Assembly (NCBI GenBank): GCA_948496895.1
Contig: CAOOJO010000020.1
Span: 1-15,632, forward strand
Length of the DNA: 15,632 nucleotides
Source of the DNA: an uncultured Acetatifactor sp.
GTDB lineage: Bacteria > Bacillota > Clostridia > Lachnospirales > Lachnospiraceae
Direction of reading: 5' to 3'
Positions 7,481 through 13,910 of the stretch are shown here, piece after piece. Both the position numbers and the translations under genes were made by a program. Position 1 is the stretch's first letter. Each line of letters begins with the position of its first letter. The notes under the pieces are model-generated. The model worked only from the letters and a program-made list of their open reading frames with translations, was not told the DNA's origin and did no database searches.

Positions 7481-8752
7481 ATGAAAAAAGCAAAATTGAA
7501 AGTGATTTTAATCGGAGCGGGGAACCGGGGAAAGGGCTATACAAGGACCATGGCGACGATGCCGGACAAATATGAGGTGATAGCGGTGGCTGAGCCTAAC
7601 GAGAGCTTCCGGGAATTCATCCGCGAAAGGCACGCCATCCCGCCTGAACTGTGCTTCGAGAGCTGGGAGCCGCTCCTGGGGCTTGGAAAGATTGCGGATG
7701 TGGCGGTAATCGCCACTATGGACAGGGAGCACTACGCGCCCACCATGGCGGCCATCGAGCAGAAGTATGATATTCTGCTGGAGAAGCCGGTTTCGCCGGT
7801 TCCGGAGGAGTGCCGTCGGATCGCGCTGGCGGCCCAGGAGGCGGGCGTGCGGATCGTGGTGTGCCATGTGCTGCGCTTCACGCGGCTGTACCAGTGTCTG
7901 AAGCAGCTGATCGACAGCGGCAGGGTGGGGCGGATCATCTCCGTCAACCACGAGGAATGCGTGGGCAATGTCCACCAGAGCCACAGCTTCGTGCGGGGAA
8001 ACTGGGGCAACAGCACCCGCAGCTCCTGTATGCTGCTGCAGAAATCCTGCCATGATACGGATATCCTGCAATGGCTTATCGGGAAGCCGTGCATAAAAGT
8101 GCAGTCTTTCGGCGACCTTACCTATTTCAGGGAAGAGAACGCGCCCACAGGTTCCCCTGAGTACTGCATAGACGGCTGCCCGGAGGGAGACCATTGTCCT
8201 TACAACGCGGTGAAGCTCTATCTGGAGGACAAGGGGAGCGACTGGCGGGTCACGGCTACCCGGGTGGAGAATCCTTCCGATGAGCTGGTGGCCCAGGCCC
8301 TGCATACCACCCAGTTCGGGAAATGTATCTTCCGCTGCGACAACGATGTGGTGGACCACCAGACCGTCAATATGCTCTTCGAGGGGAATGTGACAGCCAC
8401 CTTTACCATGAGCGCCTTCACCAGGGGCGGCCGCGCCACCCATATCATGGGAACGAAGGGAGAGATTCACGCGGACGAGAACCACGAGCTGGTGGAGTTC
8501 TTCGACCTTGAGACCAGGACCACCGAGTTCATCGACCCCAACGCGGAGGGCGCCCTGAGCGGCGGGCACAGCGGCGGGGACGAGGGAATCATCGAGACCC
8601 TGTACGATTATCTCTGCGGGACCTACACCGGCTCGTCCATCTCCACCATTGGAGAATCCTGCGATGGGCACCTGATCGTGTTCGCCGCGGAGGAATCCAG
8701 GAGGACAGGCAGGGTGGTGGATTTCCGGGAATACGTGGAAGGCCTGGAGTAA
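7481..8752 (+). CDS. Gfo/Idh/MocA family oxidoreductase with cysteine cluster (second copy)
   Basis: A 423-residue dehydrogenase, longer than the first copy and clearly different in sequence. The Rossmann loop is GAGNRG (12-17) and the catalytic-lysine motif is E101-K102-P103. K188-S-C-H-D-T-D matches the family's lysine/histidine/aspartate active-site region. An insertion at about 217-250 carries C229, C233 and C239 in CIDGC-(5)-CPYNAVKLY, a pattern found in one subgroup of the family and suggestive of a metal site or structural loop. GAGGA six bases before ATG 7481 is the ribosome site. Two different dehydrogenases flanking one isomerase fit a scheme of oxidation, rearrangement and re-reduction, or two substrates (inference). 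No transcription terminator is visible after the stop. Confidence 0.9.
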   Translation: MKKAKLKVILIGAGNRGKGYTRTMATMPDKYEVIAVAEPNESFREFIRERHAIPPELCFESWEPLLGLGKIADVAVIATMDREHYAPTMAAIEQKYDILLEKPVSPVPEECRRIALAAQEAGVRIVVCHVLRFTRLYQCLKQLIDSGRVGRIISVNHEECVGNVHQSHSFVRGNWGNSTRSSCMLLQKSCHDTDILQWLIGKPCIKVQSFGDLTYFREENAPTGSPEYCIDGCPEGDHCPYNAVKLYLEDKGSDWRVTATRVENPSDELVAQALHTTQFGKCIFRCDNDVVDHQTVNMLFEGNVTATFTMSAFTRGGRATHIMGTKGEIHADENHELVEFFDLETRTTEFIDPNAEGALSGGHSGGDEGIIETLYDYLCGTYTGSSISTIGESCDGHLIVFAAEESRRTGRVVDFREYVEGLE

Positions 8753-8868
8753 AGAAGCCTATGTATAAATCCCTTGAAACTGGCAAGACTTTTACAAAAT
8801 CAAGGTCTGGGCCAGAGCGGCACATCTGCTGGAACCAGCGGCCTTGCGGGTGGAAAGGAGAAGAGGCG

Positions 8869-9066
8869 ATGATATCATTTCTGGAGATGGTACGGCGATA
8901 TCCGATTGGCGCCAAGGTGAATCTGCCGAAGGGAGAGGGCAGCGGGGTTGCGCAGGAAATCGTGGGCTATGAGTATTACAACGGAAGCGGCTTTCTGGTC
9001 TTTGGGAACGAGGAAAAAGTGAATGTGGATCAGCTTTTGGGGGAGCCGCGGCCCAAGCTTTATTAA
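8869..9066 (+). CDS. Small hypothetical protein, 65 residues
   Basis: I do not recognise this protein. It reads MISFLEMVRRYPIGAKV and ends GEPRPKLY, with a central glycine-rich beta-type stretch (EIVGYEYYNGSGFLVF). It has no signal peptide, membrane segment or cysteine. ATG at 8869 has AAGGAG eight bases upstream (8855-8860). The open frame continues upstream to 8761, but that part has no ribosome site and reads as non-coding. It follows the second dehydrogenase by 116 bases with no terminator or clear promoter between, so it may be the last gene of the sugar operon. It might be a small SH3-like or regulatory protein, but no function can be assigned. Confidence 0.6.
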   Translation: MISFLEMVRRYPIGAKVNLPKGEGSGVAQEIVGYEYYNGSGFLVFGNEEKVNVDQLLGEPRPKLY

Positions 9067-9102
9067 ATCTTAATGTTTGCGCAATAGAAAACTAAAAAAC
9101 GG

Positions 9103-9141
9103 AGGCCTCCTGCATTGTTATAATAAAAAAGCAGGAGGTCT
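9103..9141 (+). promoter_or_regulatory. Extended -10 promoter inside a dyad, upstream of the peptidase gene
   Basis: TGT-TATAAT (TATAAT at 9119-9124) is an extended -10 without a usable -35. It sits in the loop between arms AGGCCTCCTGC (9103-9113) and GCAGGAGGTCT (9131-9141), which pair over 11 bases with one G-U. GGAGGCCTCC (9101-9110) is also a perfect palindrome. The right arm contains the gene's ribosome site. The dyad could be an operator, or it could hide the ribosome site in a read-through transcript from upstream. Confidence 0.5.
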
Positions 9142-9146
9142 TTATT

Positions 9147-10178
9147 ATGGGATATTATAGAGCGATGGAAAGAAACACGGCTGACAGGAGAGCTGTGCAG
9201 ACGTATATGGAACGGTCCGGCGCAGGGCGGCAGGGAGCGGGGAGCCGGAGCCGCGGAGAGCAGGGAATGAGGGGACGCGGCGCCGGAATTCCGGATATCA
9301 GGCAGGAAGCCCCCAGGCCCCAGAACAGGAGCTATACCGGTACGCGCTCAGCCGCTGCCCAGCGTAAGCTGCGCAGAAGGCGCAAAAGAAGGAGGCAGGT
9401 TCTGGGCTTTTTCAGATTTTCGGTCTGCCTGTTGCTGGTGTTCGGCATAGCGGTGATGGTCAAGGGCGGAATCACCCTGGCAGGTTCCCTGAGCGAAGCC
9501 CTTGGAATGAGGAGGGAGGAGGAGGCCAGGAGTCCGATTCTCCCGGAGGACCCACTGTACGCGGATGAATATGGGGAAAGGCTGGCGGAGCTTCTGGAGA
9601 TCAACGAAGAGGCCAGGGATTATGTAAAATGCTACCCGGAAAGGGAGGACTACAAGAGCCAGCCCATAGACCTGACGCGGGAGCTTTCGGCGGACACAGT
9701 GCCCCTCCTGATGCAGTGGGACAAGCGCTGGGGCTACAATGCCTATGGCAGCAACATGATAGGCCTTGCGGGCTGCGGGCCGGTGTGCCTGACCATGGCC
9801 TACCTGCATTTTACCGGGGATATCAGCATGACGCCCAGGGAGATGGCGGCCTTTGTGGATGACAACGGATACTACGCGGAGAACGCGGGGACAAAATGGA
9901 CCCTCTGGACAGAGGGCGTGGAGAAGCTGGGGCTTACCGGGGAGGAGCTGTCTCTGGACGAGGGCGTGATGAAGCAGGCGCTGGACATGGGGGGGCTGGT
10001 CGTATGCAGCATGGGCCCGGGGGACTTTACCCAGGAGGGGCACTTCATCCTGATTCGGGGCTATGACGAGAACGGCTTCTACGTGAACGACCCCAACCGC
10101 AGGAGCAACAGCAGCAGACAGTGGGACTTCGATACCCTGCGCGGCCAGATTCGGAATCTTTGGGCATTGTACGGGTGA
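9147..10178 (+). CDS. Membrane-anchored C39-like cysteine peptidase
   Basis: A 343-residue protein with a long, very basic N-terminal tail (residues 1-84, rich in Arg, Gly and Ser, ending in an Arg/Lys run). One membrane segment follows at about 85-107, then a linker, then a papain-like C39 domain from about residue 185. The catalytic cysteine is C210 in LAGCGPVCLTM, the histidine H299 in EGHFILIRGY, and D315 in VNDPN probably completes the site. The charge pattern predicts a cytoplasmic N-terminus with the peptidase outside. No ABC transporter domain is attached, so this is the stand-alone C39_2 type and not a bacteriocin exporter. ATG at 9147 has AGGAGGT seven bases upstream. The substrate is unknown. 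Wall-protein processing or peptide trimming are possibilities. Confidence 0.82.
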   Translation: MGYYRAMERNTADRRAVQTYMERSGAGRQGAGSRSRGEQGMRGRGAGIPDIRQEAPRPQNRSYTGTRSAAAQRKLRRRRKRRRQVLGFFRFSVCLLLVFGIAVMVKGGITLAGSLSEALGMRREEEARSPILPEDPLYADEYGERLAELLEINEEARDYVKCYPEREDYKSQPIDLTRELSADTVPLLMQWDKRWGYNAYGSNMIGLAGCGPVCLTMAYLHFTGDISMTPREMAAFVDDNGYYAENAGTKWTLWTEGVEKLGLTGEELSLDEGVMKQALDMGGLVVCSMGPGDFTQEGHFILIRGYDENGFYVNDPNRRSNSSRQWDFDTLRGQIRNLWALYG

Positions 10179-10195
10179 CCCGGTGGTGGTATAAT
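10167..10195 (+). promoter_or_regulatory. Extended -10 promoter of the lactonase gene
   Basis: TTGTAC (10167-10172) is 17 bases from TATAAT (10190-10195), which is preceded by TGG at the extended -10 position. The promoter overlaps the last codons and stop of the peptidase gene. Confidence 0.65.
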
Positions 10196-10221
10196 TTGAG
10201 AAAGGAAAGGAGGCTTTTCGG

Positions 10222-11241
10222 GTGCAATATGAATTTTGGGTGGGTTCCTATGGAACCAAAGAGGAGGAGAGCATCGCCAGATTCTCGCTGGATACCACGG
10301 CTGGCCGGATGACGAGGCTCTACGGCTATCAGGGGGCGGAGAATCCCTCCTGGATCAGCCTGGACAAGACGAAGACGATTCTGTATTCGGTGGAGGAGCT
10401 TTCGCCCCAGGGGCGGATTCGGGCGTTCGCCATGGGGGAGCGGGGGCTGGAGCCTTTGGCCTGCCTTTCCACCAGGGGGGCCGACCCCTGCCATATCTGC
10501 CTGGACGTAGGGCAGCAGTACCTTTTCGCGGCCAATTACACCAGCGGTTCCCTGGCGGTCTTTTCGCTGGACGGGGAGGGGATTCCTGTCCGGGAGACGG
10601 ATTTTGTACAGCACAGGGGCAGCGGTAGGAACCCTGCGAGACAGGAAGGCCCCCATGTCCATTTCGCCCAGGTTTCGGGGGGCAAGGTCTATGTGGTGGA
10701 TTTGGGGACAGATTTGGTATCCGTCTATCGCCTGGACAGGGAAGCGGGGCGACTGGAGGATACGGGGAAAGCCCTGCGGCTCCCGGCCGGGGCAGGGCCC
10801 AGGCATCTGGTGTTCCATCCCGGGATTCCAGGGCTTGTCTATGTGGCCTGTGAGCTGGACAGCAGCGTAGCCCTTTTCCGGGAACAGGACGGGGAATACG
10901 CGCAGGAGGGGATGGTATCGGCCCTGCCGGAAGCTTTCCGGGGAGAGAACACAGTAGCGGCTATCCGTATCTGGAAAGACCGGCTTCTGGTCAGCAACCG
11001 GGGCCATGACAGCATCGCGTCCTTCCAGATACAGGAGAACGGAAGCATCCGCCTGTGCCAGACGGTTCCCACAGGGGGAAAGGTTCCCAGGGACTTCGCC
11101 GTCATGGGGGAATATGTGGTGATCGCCAACCAAGGCTCCGATGAGATTACAGCCCTGCGCATGGATTCGGCCACAGGGAAGCTGGAGCAGACAGGCATAC
11201 GCGTGCCCATGCGCCGCCCTACCTGCATCTGCCCCGCCTGA
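10222..11241 (+). CDS. Lactonase family protein, seven-bladed beta-propeller (6-phosphogluconolactonase type)
   Basis: A 339-residue soluble protein of the YbhE/Pgl propeller lactonase family, which hydrolyses sugar lactones such as 6-phosphogluconolactone. Repeated blades are visible: each has a strand pattern ending in a Gly/Asp turn, for example FWVGSYG (5-11), YLFAANYTSGSLAVFSLD (100-117), VYVVDLGTDLVSVYRLD, and near the end VVIANQGSDEITALRMD. QEGPHVHFAQ (141-150) and GPRHLVFHPG are family signatures. The length is normal. I chose GTG at 10222, with AAAGGAGG (10206-10213) eight bases upstream. It has its own promoter and is therefore not part of the sugar operon. A lactonase could still open lactones made by C1-oxidising dehydrogenases encoded upstream (inference). 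Confidence 0.88.
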   Translation: MQYEFWVGSYGTKEEESIARFSLDTTAGRMTRLYGYQGAENPSWISLDKTKTILYSVEELSPQGRIRAFAMGERGLEPLACLSTRGADPCHICLDVGQQYLFAANYTSGSLAVFSLDGEGIPVRETDFVQHRGSGRNPARQEGPHVHFAQVSGGKVYVVDLGTDLVSVYRLDREAGRLEDTGKALRLPAGAGPRHLVFHPGIPGLVYVACELDSSVALFREQDGEYAQEGMVSALPEAFRGENTVAAIRIWKDRLLVSNRGHDSIASFQIQENGSIRLCQTVPTGGKVPRDFAVMGEYVVIANQGSDEITALRMDSATGKLEQTGIRVPMRRPTCICPA

Positions 11242-11337
11242 GCCGCCTTGCGCAATGCCCGTGACGGCAGCGTCTCAGATTCCTCCGAACCGCTGCTCTA
11301 TGATAGTCAAATGCCATAACTTGGTTCGCCTGCGGGG

Positions 11338-11366
11338 TTGTAACCGGCCCGGGAATGTGGTATAAT
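11338..11366 (+). promoter_or_regulatory. Extended -10 promoter of the cytidylate-kinase-like gene
   Basis: TTGTAA (11338-11343) and TATAAT (11361-11366) are 17 bases apart, and TGG precedes the -10. The 171-base gap before the gene shows no clear terminator for the lactonase gene. Confidence 0.65.
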
Positions 11367-11412
11367 CTCCTTAAATTTAGGCAGGAATGTGGCCAAATGG
11401 GGAGGAACGCGT

Positions 11413-11898
11413 ATGAATCTGGTAATCACCATGAGTCGAAGGTTTGGAACCGGTGCCAGCGCCATTGCGGCGGAGCTGTCTGAGAGACTGGACATCCCGG
11501 TGTATGACAAGGCGTACATAGAGCATGAGCTGGAGGGCCATAGCTATGCGGACGAGACGGAGCTGATAAAGGAGCTGGCCTCGCGTTCCTGTATTATTTT
11601 AGGGCGCTGCGCCTCGGAAATCCTGCGGGATCAGGGGAACGTGTTCAATATCTACGTCTGCGCCGACAAGGAGGACCGCATCCGGCGCGTCATGGGCCAG
11701 AAGTCCCTGCCCTACGAGGAGGCCAGGGCCATGCTGGAGGAGAACGACAGGGCCCGCAGCGAATACTATTACAGACATACCGGAAAGGTCTGGGGGGACG
11801 TGAACAACTACCACATGATTCTGGACACCTCCCAGTTCGGCATAGAGAACTGCGCCAATATCCTGATAAAATATTTCGAGCGGATTGAAGTCATATAA
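11413..11898 (+). CDS. Cytidylate-kinase-like protein, short form
   Basis: A 161-residue protein of the cytidylate-kinase-like family (P-loop nucleoside monophosphate kinase superfamily). The opening NLVITMSRRFGTGASAIAAEL matches the family's phosphate-loop region, which lacks the classical GKS/T, and IPVYDKAYIE (28-37) follows. CIILGRCASEILRD (60-73), NIYVCADKEDRIRRVM and the lid-like DRARSEYYYRHTG (112-124) complete the fold. The segment between YDKAYIE and CIILGRC is only about 22 residues, whereas relatives I know have a longer helical insertion there and total about 200 residues. ATG at 11413 has GGGGAGGAA upstream. An in-frame ATG at 11389 lies before the ribosome site and was rejected. 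Its cellular substrate is unknown, and kinase activity is not assured. Confidence 0.8.
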   Translation: MNLVITMSRRFGTGASAIAAELSERLDIPVYDKAYIEHELEGHSYADETELIKELASRSCIILGRCASEILRDQGNVFNIYVCADKEDRIRRVMGQKSLPYEEARAMLEENDRARSEYYYRHTGKVWGDVNNYHMILDTSQFGIENCANILIKYFERIEVI

Positions 11899-11968
11899 AA
11901 CTGTTCGTACAGTACTGGCAAGATGAAAGAATGAGTTCGGCCAGAATCTGGCGGAAGTTTTCGCGGAC

Positions 11969-12009
11969 GCACCCTTAAGGCTTATATGCGGGCTTAGGGG
12001 TGCTTTTTT
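11969..12009 (+). terminator. Intrinsic terminator after the kinase-like gene
   Basis: GCACCCTTAAG (11969-11979) pairs with CTTAGGGGTGC (11993-12003), 11 pairs with one G-U and a 13-base loop, followed at once by six T (12004-12009). This separates the kinase-like gene from the antiporter operon. A second small hairpin, TGTGCC/GGCACA (12009-12024), follows directly. Confidence 0.9.
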
Positions 12010-12041
12010 GTGCCGCAGGGCACATAATTCTGGAAAAACAC

Positions 12042-12069
12042 TTTACTTCATAGGAGAATGTGCTAAAAT
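12042..12069 (+). promoter_or_regulatory. Promoter of the Mrp-type antiporter operon
   Basis: TTTACT (12042-12047) is 16 bases from TAAAAT (12064-12069), which has TGC at the extended -10 position. It lies just after the terminator and 24 bases before the first antiporter gene. Confidence 0.55.
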
Positions 12070-12093
12070 AAAACACTTGTAGGGAGGTGTGCT

Positions 12094-12558
12094 ATGTTCT
12101 TGATTTATTTTCTGCTGTGGATCGTCTTCAACGGCGCGGTCACGTTAGAGATATGCCTGTTCGGCCTGGCGATTGCCGGGGCGCTGCTTGCCTTTTCCTG
12201 CAGGTTCATGGATTACAGCCTGGCCAGGGAGCGCAGGGTCTACAGGAACGTCTTCCTGTTCCTGAGATACTGCCGCCTGCTGGTGGCGGAGATCGTCAGG
12301 GCCAACGTGAATGCCATGCGCATGATACTGACCCAGCGGGAAGAGATAGAGCCTGCGCTGGTGAGCTTCCGCACCGACCTGAAATCCCAGGTGGGAAAGG
12401 CCCTGCTGGCCAACGCCATCACCCTGACCCCGGGGACCATCACGGTGACCCTGGAGGGGGCCGAGTACACGGTGCACTGCCTGGACGAGTCCATGGCGGA
12501 GGGCATCCAGGACAGCGGGTTCGTGACATATATCCGGAACTTTGAGGAGACCATATAA
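12094..12558 (+). CDS. mnhE: Na+/H+ antiporter subunit E (MnhE/MrpE)
   Basis: A 154-residue membrane protein of the MnhE/MrpE family, a subunit needed for assembly and ion transport of the multisubunit cation/proton antiporter. The N-terminal hydrophobic part (about 3-36) contains two short membrane segments. A basic stretch follows, and then the diagnostic ALLANAITLTPGTITV (about 103-118), with HCLDE near the C-terminus. The length is normal. ATG at 12094 is preceded by AGGGAGGTG. It is the first gene of an operon with its own promoter and starts the order E-F-G found in MbhA-C of membrane-bound hydrogenase. Confidence 0.92.
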   Translation: MFLIYFLLWIVFNGAVTLEICLFGLAIAGALLAFSCRFMDYSLARERRVYRNVFLFLRYCRLLVAEIVRANVNAMRMILTQREEIEPALVSFRTDLKSQVGKALLANAITLTPGTITVTLEGAEYTVHCLDESMAEGIQDSGFVTYIRNFEETI

Positions 12559-12613
12559 GCGATGGTGAATGGGCTGTCCGGTACGGCAGTGTTTTACAGG
12601 GAAAGGGACAGGG

Positions 12614-12988
12614 ATGGGAAGAGGGATTGAGGGCCTGGAAAAGGCTTATGGCATATTTTTCACAGGAGCGCTGATCGTGCTGGCAATCCTGGTGGTGCTT
12701 TGCCTGGTGCGGGCCATCATCGGACCCAGGATAGCCGACAGGATTGTATCCGTGAACATGACGGGCACCATGGTCATCGTGATAATCGCTATTCTTGCAC
12801 TGATGCTGGAAGAAGGGTATCTGGTGGATATCTGCCTGATTTATGCCATGATCAGCTTCCTGGCGGTCATCGTGCTGGTGAAGGTGTACATGGGCGTATA
12901 TCTGGAAGGGAAGCGGAAGGAACCGAATGACCACATTAGTGTAGTGGAGGATGCCGCTGAAGAAGAGGATGTCAGAGACGGTGAATAA
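12614..12988 (+). CDS. mnhF: Na+/H+ antiporter subunit F (MnhF/MrpF)
   Basis: A 124-residue membrane protein with three hydrophobic helices, typical of MnhF/MrpF. The signature region is VRAIIGPRIADRIVSVNM, followed by a second helix and LVDICLIYAMISFLAVIV. I chose ATG at 12614, preceded by AAAGGGA at five bases. The frame extends to ATG 12569, but that start has no properly spaced ribosome site. The C-terminal tail is long and acidic (EDAAEEEDVRDGE), beyond the usual length of about 90 residues. The gap to subunit E is 55 bases. Confidence 0.88.
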   Translation: MGRGIEGLEKAYGIFFTGALIVLAILVVLCLVRAIIGPRIADRIVSVNMTGTMVIVIIAILALMLEEGYLVDICLIYAMISFLAVIVLVKVYMGVYLEGKRKEPNDHISVVEDAAEEEDVRDGE

Positions 12989-13088
12989 CGGCATCTGTCC
13001 GGCAGCAGCTTAAGGATTTGCACAGACCGGCCCTGGGGGCGAATTATATGTCATGCGCTAAGACGCGGGGCGGATTGGAGGATAGTTC

Positions 13089-13601
13089 ATGATTGTACTG
13101 GAATGGGCGCGGTTCCTGATTGGCGGCGGACTGCTCCTCTGCGGGCTGGGAACCTTTATCATAGAAATCATAGGCGTGTTCCGCTTCCGGTACGTGCTGA
13201 ACCGGATGCATGCCGCGGCCATCGGGGATACGCTGGGCATCGGCTTCGCGCTGTTGGGCCTGATTGTCATAAGCGGGTTCAACTTCACGTCCCTGAAGCT
13301 GTTCCTGGTCATCGTGTTCCTCTGGTTCTCCTCCCCGGTGTCCTCCCACCTGATTGCCAGGCTGGAGGTGAGCACCAATGAAGACAGCGGCAGGCATTAC
13401 CGCGTGATGCGGCTGGACTCTTCCGGGAACGGGGCGCGGGAAAGCGAAGAGGGGACAGGAGGTACGCGCGATGGCAGGGAACCGGCCGGGGCGGGGCTGG
13501 CCGGGACGGAGCCGCCCGGTGCAGGGTACGGTGGGCCGTCGGGCGGCGTAAACGGGCAAAAGAGGGCGGAAGAGCCGGAAAGCCAGGCTCAAAATGCATA
13601 A
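13089..13601 (+). CDS. mnhG: Na+/H+ antiporter subunit G (MnhG/MrpG) with Gly-rich tail
   Basis: The first 95 residues are a standard MnhG/MrpG subunit with three membrane helices, including FRFRYVLNRMHAAAIGDTLG (31-50) and FLWFSSPVSSHLIAR (77-91). Residues 96-170 form an extra hydrophilic tail rich in Gly, Ala, Pro and Glu (for example GTEPPGAGYGGPSGG), which usual members of about 100-130 residues lack. The tail is low in complexity and probably disordered. ATG at 13089 has GGAGGA six bases upstream. A 100-base gap without recognisable features separates it from subunit F. Confidence 0.9.
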   Translation: MIVLEWARFLIGGGLLLCGLGTFIIEIIGVFRFRYVLNRMHAAAIGDTLGIGFALLGLIVISGFNFTSLKLFLVIVFLWFSSPVSSHLIARLEVSTNEDSGRHYRVMRLDSSGNGARESEEGTGGTRDGREPAGAGLAGTEPPGAGYGGPSGGVNGQKRAEEPESQAQNA

Positions 13602-13628
13602 GCCCGAAAGGAAAAGGAGACAGAGAGG

Positions 13629-13910
13629 ATGACGGTATTTACCTGTATATTGCTGGGATTCCTGGTGGTCTGCGCCGTTGCGGCCAGCCTGTCCAGGAAG
13701 CTTCTGAACACCATACTGATCTTCATGTCCTACAGCCTGGTGATGTCCATCATCTGGGTGCTGCTGGAGTCCCCGGATTTGGCCATCACGGAGGCCGCTG
13801 TGGGGGCGGGGGTCACCACGGTGCTGTTTCTGGTGACATTGAAGAAAATCGATGCCATCATTAAAAAGGAGAGCGCGCAGGAGGAGACGGATGAGCAGGA
13901 AGGTGCCTGA
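13629..13910 (+). CDS. Stand-alone MbhD-like antiporter subunit (DUF4040 / MrpA C-terminal domain)
   Basis: A 93-residue membrane protein with three helices. ESPDLAITEAAVGAGVTTVLF (47-67), with D50 and E55, is the hallmark of the MbhD domain, which in classical Mrp antiporters lies in the C-terminal part of the large MrpA subunit. Here it is a separate gene, as in archaeal MbhD. AAGGAG nine bases before ATG 13629 is the ribosome site. The gene overlaps the next one by 20 bases, which argues for coupled translation and a fixed ratio. The C-terminal tail is acidic. Confidence 0.88.
   Translation: MTVFTCILLGFLVVCAVAASLSRKLLNTILIFMSYSLVMSIIWVLLESPDLAITEAAVGAGVTTVLFLVTLKKIDAIIKKESAQEETDEQEGA

Noticed and set aside
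7508..8671. 387-codon open frame on the minus strand opposite the second dehydrogenase
   Set aside because: It mirrors the codon structure of the real dehydrogenase, shows no domain motifs and has no credible ribosome site.
8761..8868. Upstream extension of the 65-residue protein from ATG 8761
   Set aside because: No ribosome site, and composition unlike the downstream part. ATG 8869 has AAGGAG at proper spacing.
5596..9066. Direct copy of the puerarin C-deglycosylation (Dgp) system
   Set aside because: The dehydrogenase and TIM-barrel families match in broad terms, but there is no DgpB-like protein. The 65-residue protein is too short and does not resemble it.
9103..9145. Dyad before the peptidase gene as an intrinsic terminator of the sugar operon
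   Set aside because: The arm is followed by TTTATTAT and not a run of T, the loop is long, and the right arm is needed as a ribosome site. A regulatory role fits better.
9147..10178. Bacteriocin leader-processing exporter
   Set aside because: Only the C39-like peptidase domain is present, with no ABC membrane or ATPase domains and no double-glycine leader peptide gene nearby.
10045..11133. Long minus-strand frame opposite the lactonase gene
   Set aside because: The lactonase on the plus strand has full-length family motifs, its own promoter and a ribosome site. The opposite frame has none of these.
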